Positions 1 through 8,430 are shown, numbered from the stretch's first letter. The stretch is 64,000 nt of DNA from Streptomyces zaomyceticus (GCF_014656215.1 NZ_BNBZ01000012.1:155287-219286); one strand, 5' to 3'. The notes: a model not told the origin generated them from the letters alone. Program-made: numbers and translations.

Positions 1-2
1 CC

Positions 3-257
3 GAAGCGGCGAAGAAGCTCCTCGTGGCCCACGGCTACCAGCCGGAGTTCGGGGCCCGTCCGCTGCGGCGCACGATCCAGACGGAGCTCGACAACCGCAT
101 CGCCTCGCTGCTGCTCGGCGGAGAGGCCGACCCCGGGGACACGATCGTCGCCGACGTGATCGACGACTCCCTGCACTGCACGATCCGCAAGGGCGACGGG
201 GCCGGGAAGACCTCCGGGGTCTCCTCGGCGACCGGCACCCCCGACGGCAAGGAGTGA
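3..257 (+). CDS. ClpC/ClpB-type ATPase, C-terminal fragment
   Basis: This is the 3' end of a Clp/Hsp100 AAA+ unfoldase; the gene begins before the window. The visible 84 residues carry the conserved small D2 segment (GYQPEFGARPLRRTIQ), the sensor-2 region of the second AAA+ domain in ClpB/ClpC proteins. A hydrophilic Gly/Ser/Thr-rich tail ends in a TGA stop. ClpC proteins feed unfolded substrates to ClpP; the ClpP-binding loop lies upstream and cannot be checked, so ClpB versus ClpC is not settled. The short gene that follows starts 3 nt after the stop and is probably co-transcribed. Confidence 0.85.
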   Translation, partial: EAAKKLLVAHGYQPEFGARPLRRTIQTELDNRIASLLLGGEADPGDTIVADVIDDSLHCTIRKGDGAGKTSGVSSATGTPDGKE

Positions 258-260
258 CCG

Positions 261-428
261 ATGGCCCATCACCACCACAAGTCGAACGAAGAGGTCGAGG
301 GCGACCCCGACACCGGCCACAGCCGCGGAATGCCCCGCCGCCCGGACGAGGAGGAGCTGGAGGCGCGCCTGGAGGAGGACCGCGAGGAGGCAGGCCTCTC
401 CCCGGACCAGGAACGGCAGGCCGACTAG
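261..428 (+). CDS. small His-rich hypothetical protein (55 aa)
   Basis: A 55-residue ORF starts with ATG 3 nt after the Clp stop. It begins MAHHHHKSNEE, and the rest is strongly acidic and charged (PRRPDEEELEARLEEDREE), predicted helical or disordered, with no membrane segment. The natural four-histidine run could bind metal, but nothing else supports that. No strong Shine-Dalgarno sequence separates the two genes, so translational coupling to the Clp gene is likely. I do not recognise a family. The coding call rests on tight spacing, an ATG start and a clean stop. Confidence 0.55.
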   Translation: MAHHHHKSNEEVEGDPDTGHSRGMPRRPDEEELEARLEEDREEAGLSPDQERQAD

Positions 429-519
429 CCCGGTCGCCGGTCGCTGCTCCGCGGTGGCCGTTCCCCGGTCGCAGGTCCCCGGTTTCCGTCCCCGCTCCGG
501 AACGGGCAGGTCCGACGGT

Positions 520-1437
520 TCAGTCCTCGGGCAGCCGCTCCAGCGCGGCGGTGACATCGGTGCGGTCCGCGATCTCACGGAGAGCGCGGGCCAGCACCGA
601 ACCCGGCTCCCGCGCGACCGTCACCAGTCCGACCGGCACCGTCCTGGCGGGCTCGACCAGCGGCACCGCCCGCATGCCGTGCGGCACCCCGAAGACGTGC
701 AGCCAGGCGTGCGGCACGACGCCGGCCCACCGGCCCGTCCTGACATGGGCGAAGAGCGCCGCCACGGAATCCGTCTCGACCCGGGGCGACGGCCGGACGC
801 CGGCCTCCGCGAAGAGTTCGTCGAGCACCCTGCGCCCCTGCATCGCCCCGGTCAGCAGACAGAGCGGCAGCCGTGCGGCCTCCGCCCAGGTCGCCGTCGT
901 CCGGTGGGCGGGGGCGTCGGCGGCGCCGGTGAGGAGCACGTACCGCTCCTCGTACAGCGGAATCGTCCGGAACCGCTCCCCGAGGTCCTCGTGGAGGTAG
1001 GTGATTCCCGCGTCGATCTCGAAGGCCCGCAGCTGCCGGAGCACGTCCTCCGACTGGAGGTCCGCCGTCACCTCGACCGTGACCAGCGGATGAGCCAGAC
1101 AGAACGGGGCGGTCAGCAGGGCGACGGCGCCGGACGCGGTCGGGACCGAACCGATCCGCAACCTCCCGCTGAGACCGGTGCGCAGATGCCCGACCTCGCT
1201 CTTGAGCGCGTCGCGGTCGGCCAGGATCCGCTGCGCCCACACCACGATGCGCTCGCCCTCGGGCGTGAGGCCCTCGTACGTGCGGCCGCGCAGCACCAGC
1301 GGGACGTCGAGCTCGTCCTCCAGCTTGCGGATGGCCTCCGAGAGCGCGGGCTGGGAGACGTGGCAGGCCTGGGCGGCGCGGGCGAAGTGACGCTCGCGGG
1401 AGAGCGCCACAAGGTATTCGAGTTGACGGAACAGCAC
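520..1437 (-). CDS. LysR-family transcriptional regulator
   Basis: A 305-residue LysR-type regulator. The N-terminal winged helix-turn-helix is clear (FRQLEYLVALSRERHFARAA, then HVSQPALSEAIRKLEDEL), followed by a linker helix and a periplasmic-binding-protein-like effector domain from about residue 90. The start is GTG with a GGAGG immediately upstream. The gene lies downstream of fdhD on the same strand, separated by 160 nt. It may regulate the formate dehydrogenase/molybdenum-cofactor genes, but LysR genes usually control divergent neighbours and none is divergent here, so the target is uncertain. Confidence 0.9.
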   Translation of the reverse strand: MLFRQLEYLVALSRERHFARAAQACHVSQPALSEAIRKLEDELDVPLVLRGRTYEGLTPEGERIVVWAQRILADRDALKSEVGHLRTGLSGRLRIGSVPTASGAVALLTAPFCLAHPLVTVEVTADLQSEDVLRQLRAFEIDAGITYLHEDLGERFRTIPLYEERYVLLTGAADAPAHRTTATWAEAARLPLCLLTGAMQGRRVLDELFAEAGVRPSPRVETDSVAALFAHVRTGRWAGVVPHAWLHVFGVPHGMRAVPLVEPARTVPVGLVTVAREPGSVLARALREIADRTDVTAALERLPED

Positions 1438-1597
1438 CCTCCGGGTCTACCCGACGGTCCGGCCGAACGCCAATCGCCCCACGGTGCACACGGTCGCGAG
1501 CCCCACGATCCGCCCCGACCACACGCCCCCACGACGTGCCCGGACCACCTGCCCCCACCACGTGCACCTACGGAGCGCGGCCTCCCGCCGGCGCCGC

Positions 1598-2434
1598 TCA
1601 GGCCACGGGCAGCGGGCGCAGTCGCTCGTCGCCCGTGTACACGTTCATCGAGGCGCCGCGCAGGAAGCCGACCAGGGTCAGGCCGCTCTCCGCGGCGAGG
1701 TCCACCGCCAGCGAGGACGGCGCGGAGACGGCCGCGAGCAGCGGGATTCCCGCCATCACCGCCTTCTGCACCAGCTCGAACGAGGCCCGGCCGCTCACCA
1801 TCAGGACCGACTCGCGCAGCGGAAGCAGCCCCGACCGCAGGGCGTGCCCGACGACCTTGTCGACGGCGTTGTGCCGGCCCACGTCCTCCCGCAGACACAG
1901 CAGCTCGCCCTCGGCGGAGAAGAGCCCCGCCGCGTGCAGACCACCGGTGCTGTCGAACACCCGCTGGGCCGCCCGCAGCCGGTCCGGAAGCGCCGTCAGG
2001 ACGTCCGTCCCGATCCGCAGCGGGTCCTCGGCCACCGACCAGGCGGCCGTGGTGCGCACCGCGTCCAGGCTCGCCTTCCCGCACAGACCGCACGAGGAGG
2101 TCGTGTAGAAGTTCCGCTCCAGGGACGCGTCGGGGGCGGCGACTCCGGGGGCGAGGCCGACGTCGACCACGTTGTACGTGTTGCTGCCGTCGGCGGTGGC
2201 GCCCGCGCAGTAGCGGATGCCGGCCACGTCCTCGGCGGAGTGCACCACGCCCTCGCTCACCAGGAAGCCGACCGCGAGGTCGAAGTCGTCTCCCGGGGTG
2301 CGCATGGTCACCGTCAGCGGGCGCCCGCCGACCCGGATCTCCATGGGCTCCTCGGCGGCGAGGGTGTCCGGGCGGTAGGAGGAGTCACCCTCCCGCACGC
2401 GCAGCACGCGCCGCCGTACGGTCACTCGTCCCAT
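1598..2434 (-). CDS. fdhD: FdhD, formate dehydrogenase accessory sulfurtransferase
   Basis: FdhD transfers sulfur from a cysteine desulfurase to the molybdenum cofactor, making the terminal sulfido ligand needed by formate-dehydrogenase-type enzymes. The 278-residue product has the family CxxC loop in TTSSCGLCGKASLD (about residues 112-124), the segment GDDFDLAVGFLVSEGV, and the cofactor-binding stretch REDVGRHNAVDKVVG. The ATG start is preceded by GGAGAGGAG. It lies 78 nt downstream of the FdhF-like gene on the same strand, so the two are probably an operon, which fits a role in activating that enzyme. Confidence 0.95.
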   Translation of the reverse strand: MGRVTVRRRVLRVREGDSSYRPDTLAAEEPMEIRVGGRPLTVTMRTPGDDFDLAVGFLVSEGVVHSAEDVAGIRYCAGATADGSNTYNVVDVGLAPGVAAPDASLERNFYTTSSCGLCGKASLDAVRTTAAWSVAEDPLRIGTDVLTALPDRLRAAQRVFDSTGGLHAAGLFSAEGELLCLREDVGRHNAVDKVVGHALRSGLLPLRESVLMVSGRASFELVQKAVMAGIPLLAAVSAPSSLAVDLAAESGLTLVGFLRGASMNVYTGDERLRPLPVA

Positions 2435-2512
2435 GGTTCGCTCCTCTCCTCGGAGCGCCGCTCCGACGGTGTGATGGTGGTCGTGCCTTACGGGCGGCCT
2501 CGTACGACTGTT

Positions 2513-4801
2513 TCATGACGTGCGTTCGAGGCGGACCACGACTCCCTTCGAGGTCGGGCAGTTGCTGACGTCGGCGACGCTGTCCAGGGGCACCAGGACG
2601 TTGGTCTCCGGGTAGTACGCCGCCGCCGAGCCGAGGCTGGCGGGGTACGCCACGACCCGGAAGTCCTTCGCGCGGCGCTCCCGGCCGTCGTGCCAGACGC
2701 TCACCAGGTCCACGGTGTCACGGTCGGCGAGGCCCAGGGCCTCCAGGTCGGCAGGGTTCACGAGGACGACCCGGCGGGCGTCGTGGATACCGCGGTAGCG
2801 GTCGTTCGGCGCGTACCAGACGGTGTTCCACTGGTCGTGCGAGCGGAGGGTCTGCAGCAGCAGGTGTCCCTCGGGGACGTGCGGCATGGTGAAGTCGTTG
2901 CGGGTGAAGACGGCCCTGCCGCTCGGGGTCGGGAAGACTCCCCGGTTCACCGGGTTGGGCAGGTTGAAGCCGCCGGGCTCGGCCACCCGGGTGTTGAAGT
3001 CCTCGAAGCCGGGCACGACGCGCGAGATCCGGTCACGGATGGCGCCGTAGTCGGCCTCGAAGAGTTCCCACGGCACCGCGGGCTCGTCACCGAGGGTCCG
3101 GCGGGCGAGCCGGGCGACGATCGCGACCTCACTGAGCAGATACGGGGAGGCGGGCGGAAGCTTTCCCCGGGAGGCGTGGACATCGCTCATGGAGTCCTCG
3201 ACGGTGACGAACTGCTCGCCGGTCGCCTGAACGTCCCGGTCGCTGCGGCCCAGCGTGGGCAGGATCAGCGCGGTGTCGCCGCAGACGGTGTGGGAGCGGT
3301 TGAGTTTGGTCGAGATGTGCGCGGTGAGCCGGCACGTCCGCATCGCGGCCTCGGTGACCTCGCTGTCGGGGGTGGCCCGGACGAAATTGCCCGCGACACC
3401 CAGGAAGACCCTGGCGCGGCCCTCGTCCATGGCCCGGATGCCGTTCACGGCGTCCAGGCCGTGGTGCGCGGGCGGGGTGAAGCCGAACTCGGCCCCCAGG
3501 GCGTCGAGGAACTCCTGCGGCATCTGCTCCCACACCCCCATCGTGCGGTCGCCCTGCACATTGCTGTGGCCGCGCACCGGGCAGACGCCGGCGCCGGGCC
3601 GGCCGATGTTGCCACGGGCGAGGAGGAAGTTGACGACCTCGCGGATGGTCGGCACCCCGTGCTTGTGCTGGGTGAGCCCCATCGCCCAGCACACGATGAT
3701 CCTCCCGCTCCTCAGCACCCGCTCGAAGACCTCCTGGATCTCCTCGCGGGAGAGCCCGGTCGCCGCCAGGACGTCCGCCCAGTCGATCTTCCGCGCGTGC
3801 GCGGCGAAGTCCTCGAAGCCGGTGGTGTGCGTCCGGATGAACTCGTGGTCGAGTACGGTTCCCGGTTCCGCCTCCTCGGCCTCCAGGAGCAGCCGGTTCA
3901 GGGCCTGGAACAGGGCCAGGTCGCCCCCGGCGCGGATGTGCAGGAACTGGTCGGCGATCGGGGTGCCGCGGCCGAGGAGACCGCGGGCCTTCTGCGGGTG
4001 CTTGAAGCGCATCAGGCCGGCCTCGGGCAGCGTGTTGACCGCCACGACCTGGCCGCCGTTGCGCTTGGTCTCCTCGAGGGCGGAGAGCATCCGGGGGTGG
4101 TTGGTGCCCGGGTTCTGGCCCACCACGAAGATCAGGTCGGCCTCGTGGATGTCGTCGAGGGAGACGCTGCCCTTGCCGATGCCCAGGGTCTGGGACATCG
4201 CGAAACCGCTCGACTCGTGACACATGTTGGAGCAGTCGGGAAGGTTGTTCGTGCCGTACGCGCGGGCGAAGAGCTGGAGGAGGAACGCGGCCTCGTTGTT
4301 CAGCCGGCCGGAGACGTAGAAGAGGGCCTCGTCGGGGGAGTCCAGCCCCCGCAGTTCCTCGGCGAGCAGGCCGAGCGCCTCGTCCCAGCCGATCGGCTCG
4401 TAGTGGGTCCCGCCGGGCCGCTTCACCATGGGCTCCGTCAGCCGGCCCTGCTGGTTCAGCCAGTAGTCGGACTTCCCGTCGAGTTCGGCGACCGAGTGCG
4501 CGCGGAAGAACTCCCGGGTGACGCGCCGCGACGTGGCCTCGTCGTTGATGTGCTTCGCGCCGTTCTCGCAGTACTCGTTCCTGTGCCGCTTGCCCGGCGC
4601 GGGCTCCGGCCAGGCGCAGCCGGGGCAGTCGATGCCCCGGGGCTGGTTGATGTTCAGCAGCGTCAGCGCGGTGCGGCGGGGCGAGGTCTGGCTCAGTGAG
4701 TACTCCAGCGCGTGCGTCACCGCGGGCAGACCCGTCGCCCAGGTCTTGGGCGGGGTGACCTTCAGGTCGTCGCCCGGGTCGTCCTCGATGCGGCTGCTCA
4801 T
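2513..4801 (-). CDS. FdhF/YdeP-family molybdopterin oxidoreductase (paralogue A)
   Basis: A 762-residue oxidoreductase of the FdhF/YdeP branch of the DMSO-reductase superfamily, expected to bind bis-molybdopterin guanine dinucleotide. The N-terminal part has clustered cysteines (DCPGCAWPEP near residue 60 and EYCENG near 77) that could hold an Fe-S centre. The molybdopterin region includes LPDCSNMCHESSGFAM and VGQNPGTNHPRML. The C-terminal molydopterin-dinucleotide-binding fold begins near LRSHDQWNTVWY. No signal peptide is seen, so it is probably cytoplasmic. fdhD lies directly downstream. The physiological substrate of this family is poorly defined, so formate dehydrogenase activity should not be assumed. 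Confidence 0.9.
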   Translation of the reverse strand: MSSRIEDDPGDDLKVTPPKTWATGLPAVTHALEYSLSQTSPRRTALTLLNINQPRGIDCPGCAWPEPAPGKRHRNEYCENGAKHINDEATSRRVTREFFRAHSVAELDGKSDYWLNQQGRLTEPMVKRPGGTHYEPIGWDEALGLLAEELRGLDSPDEALFYVSGRLNNEAAFLLQLFARAYGTNNLPDCSNMCHESSGFAMSQTLGIGKGSVSLDDIHEADLIFVVGQNPGTNHPRMLSALEETKRNGGQVVAVNTLPEAGLMRFKHPQKARGLLGRGTPIADQFLHIRAGGDLALFQALNRLLLEAEEAEPGTVLDHEFIRTHTTGFEDFAAHARKIDWADVLAATGLSREEIQEVFERVLRSGRIIVCWAMGLTQHKHGVPTIREVVNFLLARGNIGRPGAGVCPVRGHSNVQGDRTMGVWEQMPQEFLDALGAEFGFTPPAHHGLDAVNGIRAMDEGRARVFLGVAGNFVRATPDSEVTEAAMRTCRLTAHISTKLNRSHTVCGDTALILPTLGRSDRDVQATGEQFVTVEDSMSDVHASRGKLPPASPYLLSEVAIVARLARRTLGDEPAVPWELFEADYGAIRDRISRVVPGFEDFNTRVAEPGGFNLPNPVNRGVFPTPSGRAVFTRNDFTMPHVPEGHLLLQTLRSHDQWNTVWYAPNDRYRGIHDARRVVLVNPADLEALGLADRDTVDLVSVWHDGRERRAKDFRVVAYPASLGSAAAYYPETNVLVPLDSVADVSNCPTSKGVVVRLERTS

Positions 4802-4867
4802 GACCGATGCGCCTCTTTCCCTTTGTTCGGGGCCCTGCGTTCCGGGGATCGTGAGCCGAATATCCGC

Positions 4868-4987
4868 TTATTCGCGGAGTGAAGTCAAAGAGGGGAATTC
4901 GATGACCTGAAAGGTGTGGCCTATTGCTACGAATTCCCAGGTCAGAGCGGATCTGTCGGCTCGGATTGGCGCCACCGATGACGTCAT
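4868..4987 (-). CDS. possible 39-aa leader peptide upstream of FdhF-like A
   Basis: A 39-codon frame starts at ATG 4987, with AGAGGG placed 7 nt before it, and ends at a TAA 66 nt before the FdhF-like ATG. The peptide starts MTSSVAPIRADRSALTWEF and ends FPSLTSLRE. Its Shine-Dalgarno region and last codons are the two arms of a perfect 15-bp inverted repeat, so the RNA could fold to hide its own ribosome site. I recognise no homologue. It may be a regulatory leader peptide, or chance coding inside a structured leader. Confidence 0.3.
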   Translation of the reverse strand: MTSSVAPIRADRSALTWEFVAIGHTFQVIEFPSLTSLRE

Positions 4988-5009
4988 AGCGAAACCCTCT
5001 TTGACTTCA
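4880..5009. promoter_or_regulatory. nested inverted-repeat element between FdhF-like A and moaA
   Basis: The divergent intergenic region holds a perfect 15-bp inverted repeat: TGAAGTCAAAGAGGG at 4880-4894 and its complement at 4995-5009, about 100 nt apart. Inside it, GGGAATTCG (4893-4901) can pair with CGAATTCCC (4930-4938), and TGACCTG (4903-4909) with CAGGTCA (4938-4944). The inner pairings compete with the outer stem and with each other. Competing stems in the leader of cofactor genes suggest a riboswitch-like RNA or an attenuator, readable in either direction. A DNA operator pair is the alternative. Confidence 0.45.
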
Positions 5010-5084
5010 TCCCGCCCTCCCCCGAAAGTGGTCGGCGGGTGAGAAATGCGCGACTGCCCCCGGGCAGAGGAAGAAGGCAGCCCC

Positions 5085-6104
5085 GTGTCCCGACCGCTCC
5101 TCGACAGGACCGTCCCGTCCCCGCTGACGGACCGCTTCGGACGGGTCCACACCGACCTCCGGGTGTCGCTCACCGACCGCTGCAACCTCCGCTGCACCTA
5201 CTGCATGCCCGCCGAGGGCCTCGACTGGCTGCCCCGGCCGGAACTGCTCACCGACGACGAGGTCGTCCGGCTCGTCCGTGTCGCCGCCGGGCGCCTCGGC
5301 ATCACGGAGGTGCGGCTGACCGGCGGCGAACCGTTGCTGCGCCGGGGCCTGCCCGGACTCGTCGCCCGGCTGCACGCCCTGCCCGACGCTCCCGAACTGT
5401 CCCTCACCACCAACGGCATCGGCCTGGCGCGCAGCGCCGCCGCCCTGCGGGAGGCCGGGCTGCGCCGGGTCAACATCAGCCTCGACACCCTGCGCCCCGA
5501 GCGGTTCACCGCGATCACCCGGCGCGACCGGCTCGACGACGTCCTGGACGGCCTGCGCGCCGCCCGCACCGCCGGTCTCTCACCGGTCAAGATCAACACC
5601 GTCCCGGTGCGAGGGGTCAACGACGACGAGATCGCCGACCTGGCCGCCTTCGCCGTCGAGCACGGCTACCGGGCGAGATTCATCGAGTCGATGCCGCTGG
5701 ACGCGCACGGCGCCTGGGACCGGGACCGGATGGTCACCGCCGAGGAGATCCTGGACCGCCTCGGCGAACGCTTCGAGCTGCTCCCGGCCGGACGGCGGGA
5801 CAACGCGCCCGCCGAGGAGTGGCGGATCGCCGGAACGGACACGGTGGTGGGCGTCATCGCCAGCGTCACCCGCCCCTTCTGCGGCAGCTGCGACCGGGTG
5901 CGGCTCACCGCCGACGGACAGCTGCGCAACTGCCTCTTCGCCACCGAGGAGTCCGATCTGCGGGCCCTGCTGCGCGGTGGCGCCGACGACGCGGCCCTGG
6001 AGGCGGCCTGGCGGAGCTCGATCGGCGGGAAGGGTCCGGGCCATGCCATCGACAGCCCGGAGTTCCGGCGGCCGGAGCGTCCGATGTCGGCGATCGGCGG
6101 CTGA
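5085..6104 (+). CDS. moaA: MoaA, GTP 3',8-cyclase
   Basis: MoaA is the radical-SAM enzyme that begins molybdenum-cofactor synthesis by rearranging GTP to 3',8-cyclo-7,8-dihydro-GTP. The 339-residue product has the CX3CX2C cluster motif at residues 33-40 (CNLRCTYC), the SAM-binding LTGGEPLLR, the second cluster region FCGSCDRVRLTADGQLRNC near the C terminus, and the C-terminal Gly-Gly. I chose GTG 5085 because AGGAAGAAGG lies just upstream; an in-frame ATG at 5046 lacks a good ribosome site and would add 13 residues. moeA follows after two short repeats. Confidence 0.95.
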   Translation: MSRPLLDRTVPSPLTDRFGRVHTDLRVSLTDRCNLRCTYCMPAEGLDWLPRPELLTDDEVVRLVRVAAGRLGITEVRLTGGEPLLRRGLPGLVARLHALPDAPELSLTTNGIGLARSAAALREAGLRRVNISLDTLRPERFTAITRRDRLDDVLDGLRAARTAGLSPVKINTVPVRGVNDDEIADLAAFAVEHGYRARFIESMPLDAHGAWDRDRMVTAEEILDRLGERFELLPAGRRDNAPAEEWRIAGTDTVVGVIASVTRPFCGSCDRVRLTADGQLRNCLFATEESDLRALLRGGADDAALEAAWRSSIGGKGPGHAIDSPEFRRPERPMSAIGG

Positions 6105-6109
6105 CACGG

Positions 6110-6161
6110 CGGCGGTACGGAAGTGACAGGAAGCGCGGCGGTACGGAAGTGACAGGAAGCA
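6110..6161 (+). repeat. 26-nt tandem duplication between moaA and moeA
   Basis: Two adjacent copies of a 26-nt unit (6110-6135 and 6136-6161) differ only in the last base; each contains GGCGGTACGGAAGTGACAGG. The repeat fills most of the moaA-moeA gap. It looks like a recent slippage duplication with no obvious regulatory role. Confidence 0.85.
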
Positions 6162-6198
6162 GAGGGAAGCGGCGTAAGTGACGGAAGCGAGGAAGTCC

Positions 6199-7581
6199 AT
6201 GACGGCGGTACCGATGAGCGACACCGGATTCTCCGGACGCTCGGAACGGGCGGAGACCCCGGTACCGGAGACCCCGGTGCCGTGGAACGCGGTACCGGAG
6301 AAGGTGGCGCCGGAGAGCCCGGTGGCTGCCCCGGCCGGCGGCGCGGAGGCGCCTTCGGCGGGCCGCCCGGGAGGCCCTTCGGCGGGGCGCCCCCACGCCA
6401 CGGCCTGGGACCGGGCCCGGACCGTGGCCCGCGACGTACCGCCCCTGCCCGTCGTCACCCGTGACCTCGGCGAGGCACTCGGGCACGCACTCGCCGCGCC
6501 GTTGGCGGCGCTCACCGCCCTGCCGCCGTTCGACACCTCCGCGATGGACGGCTGGGTCGTCGCGGGTCCGGGGCCCTGGAGGCTGCGGGGCGGAGGTGTC
6601 CTCGCCGGCGCGCGCCCCGAGCCCCTGCGGTTCGGCACCGCCGTCCCGGTCGCCACCGGCGCCCGGCTGCCCTCGGGGGCCACCGCGGTCCTGCGCCGGG
6701 AGTACGGGGAGGCCGACGCGCGCGGCGGGATGCTGCACGACCGCTCCACCGGCCCCGGACCCCTGGCGCCGGGCCGCGACGTCCGGCCCCGGGGCCAGGA
6801 GTGCCGGGCGGGCGAGCTCCTGCTCCCCGCCGGCACGACCGTGACCCCGGCCGTCCTCGGCCTCGCGGCGGCGGCCGGATACGACGCCCTCGCCGTGCAC
6901 CGCCGCCCGGTTGTCGAACTCCTCGTGCTGGGCGACGAGTTGCTGGAGTCGGGCGTGCCCGGGGACGGGCGCGTGCGCGACGCGCTCGGCCCGCTCCTGC
7001 CTCCCTGGCTGGACGCCGGGGGCGCGGACGTCACCGGCCGCCGCCTGGTGACGGACGCGCTCGCGCCGCTGTACGAGGCCGTACGCGACTCCACCGCCGA
7101 TGTCGTCGTCACCACCGGCAGCACGGCCGCCGGACCCGTCGACTTCCTGCACGACGCCCTCCGCGCGGCGGACGCCCGGCTCCTCGTCGACTCCGTCGCC
7201 GTACGGCCCGGCCACCCCATGCTGCTCGCCGCGCTGCCGCCGGGTCCCGACGGCCGGCCCCGCCATGTGGTGGGCCTGCCCGGCAACCCGCTGGCCGCCG
7301 TCGCCGGGGCGCTGACCCTCGCCGTACCGCTGCTGCGTCGGCTCGGCGGTCACGCGGACCCCGAGCCGCTCCGCGCGGCCTGCGCCGCCGCACTGCCGGG
7401 GCACCCGCGGGACACCCGGCTGGTGCCGGTGCGCCGCCTGGGGCGGGACGTGGCGCCGCTGCCCTTCGACGGACCGGCGATGCTGCGCGGCCTCGCCCTC
7501 GCCGACGGCCTTGCCGTCGTGCCGCCGGGCGGGCTGCCCGCCGGAGCGACGGCCGAGGTGCTCGACGTTCCCGGGCGGTGA
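6199..7581 (+). CDS. moeA: MoeA, molybdopterin molybdotransferase
   Basis: MoeA inserts molybdate into adenylylated molybdopterin. The family core runs from about residue 75: domain III/I motif FDTSAMDGWVV, ATGARLPSGATAVLRREYG, the MPT-binding domain with LLVLGDELLESG and VVTTGSTAAGPVDFLHDAL, then LPGNPLAAVAGALTL and a C-terminal beta domain. The first ~70 residues are a Pro/Glu/Val-rich, low-complexity extension (ETPVPETPVP) absent from typical MoeA. ATG 6199 was preferred because GAGGAAG lies about 5 nt upstream; GTG 6178 is in frame but has no better site. It lies between moaA and moaD. Confidence 0.92.
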   Translation: MTAVPMSDTGFSGRSERAETPVPETPVPWNAVPEKVAPESPVAAPAGGAEAPSAGRPGGPSAGRPHATAWDRARTVARDVPPLPVVTRDLGEALGHALAAPLAALTALPPFDTSAMDGWVVAGPGPWRLRGGGVLAGARPEPLRFGTAVPVATGARLPSGATAVLRREYGEADARGGMLHDRSTGPGPLAPGRDVRPRGQECRAGELLLPAGTTVTPAVLGLAAAAGYDALAVHRRPVVELLVLGDELLESGVPGDGRVRDALGPLLPPWLDAGGADVTGRRLVTDALAPLYEAVRDSTADVVVTTGSTAAGPVDFLHDALRAADARLLVDSVAVRPGHPMLLAALPPGPDGRPRHVVGLPGNPLAAVAGALTLAVPLLRRLGGHADPEPLRAACAAALPGHPRDTRLVPVRRLGRDVAPLPFDGPAMLRGLALADGLAVVPPGGLPAGATAEVLDVPGR

Positions 7582-7634
7582 CCGTCGCCCCCCGGGGGGA
7601 ACCACCCACCCGAACCCATCGAGGAGGCACGGCC

Positions 7635-7911
7635 GTGAAGCCGTCGACGACGACACCCGTTGGAACCATCCGCCACTGGGGCGGCGAAGGCCGAGGCCGG
7701 TACGGCGGAGGAGCCGTACCGCGCGACCACCCTCGCGGAGGCCCTGGCGCGGGCCCGTTCCCGCCGCGCCGACCGGCCGCGCCTCGCCCGGCTCCTGGGG
7801 CACGGCTCGTTCCTGGTGGACGGTCACCCGGTCGGCGCCCGGGACCACACCGCCGTACCGCCGGCCGAAGGGGGCACGGCCGACGTGCTGCCCCCGTTCG
7901 CGGGCGGCTGA
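7635..7911 (+). pseudogene. moaD: moaD (molybdopterin synthase sulfur carrier), single-base frameshift
   Basis: MoaD is the small ubiquitin-like protein whose C-terminal Gly-Gly thiocarboxylate supplies sulfur to molybdopterin. A GTG start at 7635, with GAGGAGG upstream, reads GTIRHW, the expected first beta strand. The matching continuation AAKAEAGTAEEPYRATTLAEAL, broken here for length, lies in the next frame and ends in the correct DVLPPFAGG. One extra G in the G-run at about 7677-7681 separates them; removing it restores a 91-residue MoaD. It is either a real frameshift or a homopolymer sequencing error. The 3' frame alone offers only a TTG at 7660 and would lack the first strand. Confidence 0.75.
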
Positions 7912-7956
7912 GCCCGCCCCCGTACCGCCGCCCGCTCCCCCTCAGGAACCTGGACC

Positions 7957-8430
7957 ATGACGCACCTGCCCCCGCCCGTGACCCCGCCCGGCGTCCCCGC
8001 TTCCGCCGATGACCCGATCCGGCTCCTCGCCGTACGGGACACGCCGCTCTCCCTCGACGAGGTGTACACGGCGGTCGGCGACGATGCCGCGGGTGGCACC
8101 GCCCTCTTCGTCGGCACCGTGCGTGACCGCGACGGCGGCCGGGCGGTGACCTCCCTGGCTTACAGCGCCCACCCCGGCGCCGAGGCCGAACTGCGCCGGG
8201 TGGCCGAGAAGGTCGCCGCCGACTTCCCCGTCCGCGCGCTGGCCGCCGTGCACCGGACCGGCCCGCTGACCGTGGGCGAGGTCGCCGTCGTGGCGGCCGT
8301 CTCCTGCCCGCACCGCGCGGAGGCGTTCGCCGCCTGTGCGCGCCTGGTCGAGGACCTGAAGCACGAGGTGCCGATCTGGAAGCAGCAGATCTTCGTCGAC
8401 GGCGAAGAGGAGTGGGTCGGCGCGTGCTGA
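7957..8430 (+). CDS. moaE: MoaE, molybdopterin synthase catalytic subunit
   Basis: MoaE converts cyclic pyranopterin monophosphate to molybdopterin using two MoaD thiocarboxylates. The 157-residue protein has the family features GGTALFVGTVRD, LAYSAHPGAEAEL, VHRTGPLTVGEVAVV, SCPHRAEAFAAC and the active-site loop LKHEVPIWKQQIF with the conserved lysines. About 20 N-terminal residues are a Pro-rich extension. It starts 45 nt after moaD and overlaps the start of the FUSC gene. An intact moaE beside a broken moaD would leave molybdopterin synthase without its partner unless another moaD exists elsewhere. Confidence 0.95.
   Translation: MTHLPPPVTPPGVPASADDPIRLLAVRDTPLSLDEVYTAVGDDAAGGTALFVGTVRDRDGGRAVTSLAYSAHPGAEAELRRVAEKVAADFPVRALAAVHRTGPLTVGEVAVVAAVSCPHRAEAFAACARLVEDLKHEVPIWKQQIFVDGEEEWVGAC

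Noticed and set aside
5046..5084. ATG 5046 as the moaA start
   Set aside because: It lacks a good ribosome site, while GTG 5085 has AGGAAGAAGG at suitable spacing and gives a normal-length MoaA.
7660..7911. TTG 7660 as an intact moaD start
   Set aside because: It would omit the first beta strand, which is plainly encoded in the other frame after a GTG with a strong ribosome site.
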